DNA of 9,279 nucleotides from the NCBI GenBank assembly GCA_900317015.1, contig ONFH01000270.1, positions 1-9,279 of the forward strand, written 5' to 3'. A program made the position numbers and the translations under genes. Within the stretch, counting starts at the first letter, position 1; every line of letters starts with the position of its first letter. The DNA is from an uncultured Erysipelotrichaceae bacterium. Its GTDB lineage: Bacteria > Bacillota_I > Bacilli_A > Erysipelotrichales > Coprobacillaceae. The notes beneath the pieces were generated by a model, which saw nothing but the letters and a program-made list of their open reading frames with translations, searched no databases and was not told the origin of the DNA. Below, piece after piece: positions 8,023 to 9,279 of this stretch.

Positions 8023-8037
8023 CTTATACACAGTATA
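8023..8037 (-). promoter_or_regulatory. Probable -10 region of the jet operon with an overlapping dyad
   Basis: Two -10-like hexamers lie just upstream of jetD on the - strand: TATACT (8037-8032, 5/6 to consensus) and TATAAG (8028-8023, 5/6). Neither has a good -35 at 16-18 nt. A short dyad TATAC-ACA-GTATA (8025-8037) spans both. The upstream stretch to 8143 is A/T rich and holds three TTCAAA-type repeats. This is the only place where an operon promoter fits, but the weak -35 makes the exact element uncertain. It could be weak or need an activator. Confidence 0.35.
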
Positions 8038-8142
8038 CAATGATTCTTTCTTTCATGTTTTTGAATTTAAGTTTTGAAATCCTTTATTTTGGTGTTTGAA
8101 TTCATTAACGCATTTTTTGATAAAGTTTGCAAGCGGATACGA

Positions 8143-8172
8143 CAAAAAAAGCATCAGAATGAACTGATGCTT
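8143..8172 (-). terminator. Terminator of the zinc-ribbon gene, overlapping its stop codon
   Basis: AAGCATCAG (8149-8157) and CTGATGCTT (8164-8172) form a perfect 9-bp stem with a 6-nt loop. On the - strand the 3' arm runs into seven T residues (8150-8144), the first two of which are paired. The TAA stop codon at 8173-8171 partly lies in the 5' arm, so there is essentially no 3' untranslated spacer. It separates this gene from the jet operon downstream. Confidence 0.88.
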
Positions 8173-9127
8173 ACTTTTCCTTACTATAATAGCCAAAGAA
8201 ATCAAAGAAATGAGAAATAAAGAATGTGCCTTGTTCCTGTAGAAGACCAATGACGACGATGGCACAGATCACGAGTCCTAAAATCAAAGCAATGATCAAA
8301 GACCAGCGATAGCTCGTTGCCTGACTCGCATAAGAGGATAAACCAGAAACGGCGGATACAAGACTCATCATCAAACTTTCCGAACGCATGGACATAATAC
8401 TTGTCACAAGTGGTTTCAGATCTTTTAAGATAAAGAGATCCAGACCCGTTCCCGCAAAGAGGGCAAGATCTAATAACTCACTGCGATATTTGTAAAAACG
8501 ATAAATCGTGATGACGATCAGAACCAGCCCGACGATCATGATCGCATAATATAAGAAACAAAAGAAACTGATCAGTGATGTCAGTGAAGAATAGCTATTC
8601 ATATTTGACTCATACATAGAACTTGAGGTCAAGTTAGATAGCTGACTTCTTAATACCAATGTTAAAATCAAACCAAGAACATACAAAGCACCAAAGACGA
8701 TACCGACGATTCGGACGGCCTTCACCGTGCTGATCGTTTCTAAAAAGTTGCGATGGACTTTTGGAACATTGACTTCTTTACGATTTTGTGGATCCATTGG
8801 GGCTTCATAAGCCACAGGAGCTGATGGCATCTCCTTGGCCACTTGGGATTCTGACGTGCTTTCATTGGATGTGCTCGTGCTTTCTGAAAGCACACTTTCT
8901 GATGTGCTTGATTCAAATGTACTTTCAATCGTTGATTCAGAAGTGGAGACTTCACTTTCCTCCTGCATTAAGGATTCACTTTCACGATCCATTTCGCTTG
9001 CTTCTTGAGAGACATCTTCAGAAAAACTTTCAACACGTTCTTCTAAAGGGACGATCTTTTTCCCACACTGTGTGCAGAATAAGGCCCCTTCAGGTAAAGG
9101 ATGTCCGCAATATTGACAATATCTCAT
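8171..9127 (-). CDS. Zinc-ribbon integral membrane protein with Ser/Glu/Thr-rich linker, function unknown
   Basis: I do not recognise a specific function for this 318-residue protein. It begins with a four-cysteine zinc ribbon (Cys4, Cys7, Cys18, Cys21; pattern CxxC...CxxC in YCQYCGHP and FCTQCGKK). A strongly acidic, Ser/Thr-rich low-complexity linker follows (about 33-97) with many SES, TSES and ESTS units. A short Pro-containing stretch leads to the membrane part: segment 1 about 137-159, segment 2 about 186-209, a weaker hydrophobic stretch about 216-234, and a last segment about 276-297. There is no signal peptide, so the ribbon is probably cytoplasmic. Such N-terminal ribbons followed by membrane helices are common in poorly characterised Bacillota proteins. 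The start at 9127 has AAGGAAGG 6 nt upstream. The gene has its own promoter and terminator, so it is not part of the jet operon, and codon use looks the same as in the neighbours. A link to plasmid defence is not supported. Confidence 0.88.
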   Translation of the reverse strand: MRYCQYCGHPLPEGALFCTQCGKKIVPLEERVESFSEDVSQEASEMDRESESLMQEESEVSTSESTIESTFESSTSESVLSESTSTSNESTSESQVAKEMPSAPVAYEAPMDPQNRKEVNVPKVHRNFLETISTVKAVRIVGIVFGALYVLGLILTLVLRSQLSNLTSSSMYESNMNSYSSLTSLISFFCFLYYAIMIVGLVLIVITIYRFYKYRSELLDLALFAGTGLDLFILKDLKPLVTSIMSMRSESLMMSLVSAVSGLSSYASQATSYRWSLIIALILGLVICAIVVIGLLQEQGTFFISHFFDFFGYYSKEK

Positions 9128-9156
9128 AGAATACCTTCCTTTCTATTTTCTTTTCT

Positions 9157-9165
9157 ATTATATCA
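9157..9165 (-). promoter_or_regulatory. Extended -10 promoter of the zinc-ribbon gene
   Basis: On the - strand TGATATAAT (9165-9157) is a perfect extended -10 element (TGnTATAAT). The region 16-18 nt upstream is only T/A rich (TTATTT-like), with no real -35, which is acceptable for extended -10 promoters. Transcription would start near 9150, about 23 nt before the start codon, leaving room for the AAGGAAGG ribosome binding site. Confidence 0.75.
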
Positions 9166-9243
9166 TATGCTTATTAAAAAAATAAAAAAGGAGAAACAAA
9201 TCACACGAACATTCTACATCTCTCACATATTGTTTCCTGTAAG

Positions 9244-9277
9244 CAAAAGAAAAGAATGTCCAAAAACTGAACATTCT
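9244..9277 (-). terminator. Terminator of an off-window gene on the - strand
   Basis: On the - strand AGAATGTTC (9277-9269), loop AGTTTTT and GGACATTCT (9261-9253) form a 9-bp stem with one T-G wobble, followed by TTTCTTTTG (9252-9244). Read on the + strand the wobble becomes a C-A mismatch and no T tract follows within the window, so the - strand orientation is favoured. It should end the transcript of a gene right of the window. Confidence 0.7.
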
Positions 9278-9279
9278 AT

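Noticed and set aside
8053..8265. Open frame of 70 codons on the - strand overlapping the 3' end of the zinc-ribbon gene
   Set aside because: It runs across the zinc-ribbon gene's terminator hairpin and into A/T-rich non-coding sequence, and it lacks a Shine-Dalgarno site. It looks like a frame-shifted reading of the gene's end.
8788..9129. Open frame of 113 codons on the + strand opposite the zinc-ribbon gene
   Set aside because: It is antisense to a gene with a clear CxxC pattern, promoter and ribosome binding site. The frame is open only because of the repetitive S/E codons.
9207..9278. LexA/SOS operator suggested by GAAC and GTTC elements
   Set aside because: The Bacillota SOS box needs GAAC and GTTC in inverted order about 4 nt apart. 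The GAAC copies here sit in GAACATTCTA without a properly spaced GTTC, and one of them is a terminator arm.

Overview
The window looks like a low-to-moderate GC Bacillota (Firmicutes) chromosome. The Shine-Dalgarno sites are strong and purine-rich (AAGGAG or AAGGAAGG), the promoters fit the sigma-A consensus, the terminators are compact hairpins with T tails, and the proteins are rich in Glu, Lys and Leu. The tRNA-Gly has a D-arm and T-arm style that I associate with Erysipelotrichia or Lactobacillales relatives. This placement is an impression, not a proof.

Layout. At the left edge a tRNA-Gly(GCC) gene on the + strand (73-147) has its own promoter (26-54) and terminator (160-185). A second hairpin (207-230) then separates it from a convergent four-gene operon on the - strand, which fills 238-7996. 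In transcription order the genes are jetD, jetA, jetB and jetC. They are spaced at +8, -32 and -8 nt, so they should be co-transcribed and translationally coupled. A 146-nt A/T-rich gap (8021-8170 region) holds the presumed operon promoter and the terminator of the next gene. Farther right, still on the - strand, is a zinc-ribbon membrane protein gene (8171-9127) with a clear extended -10 promoter. The right edge holds a - strand terminator (9244-9277) that must belong to a gene outside the window.

How the genes work together. The four-gene operon is a complete Wadjet (Jet) anti-plasmid system of the type III kind. JetC is an SMC/MukB-like coiled-coil ATPase. JetA is the kleisin-like bridging subunit, JetB is the small winged-helix (KITE/MukE-like) subunit, and JetD is the TOPRIM nuclease subunit. 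From characterised Wadjet systems, JetABC extrudes DNA loops and recognises small circular DNA, and JetD then cleaves it. Wadjet itself is described. The points worth a second look are JetC's non-canonical ATPase motifs (P-loop without its first glycine, Asn in place of the Walker B catalytic Glu, Asp in the signature motif), the tight gene overlaps, and a strong excess of GATC in all coding regions. I see no transposase, integrase, CRISPR array or riboswitch.
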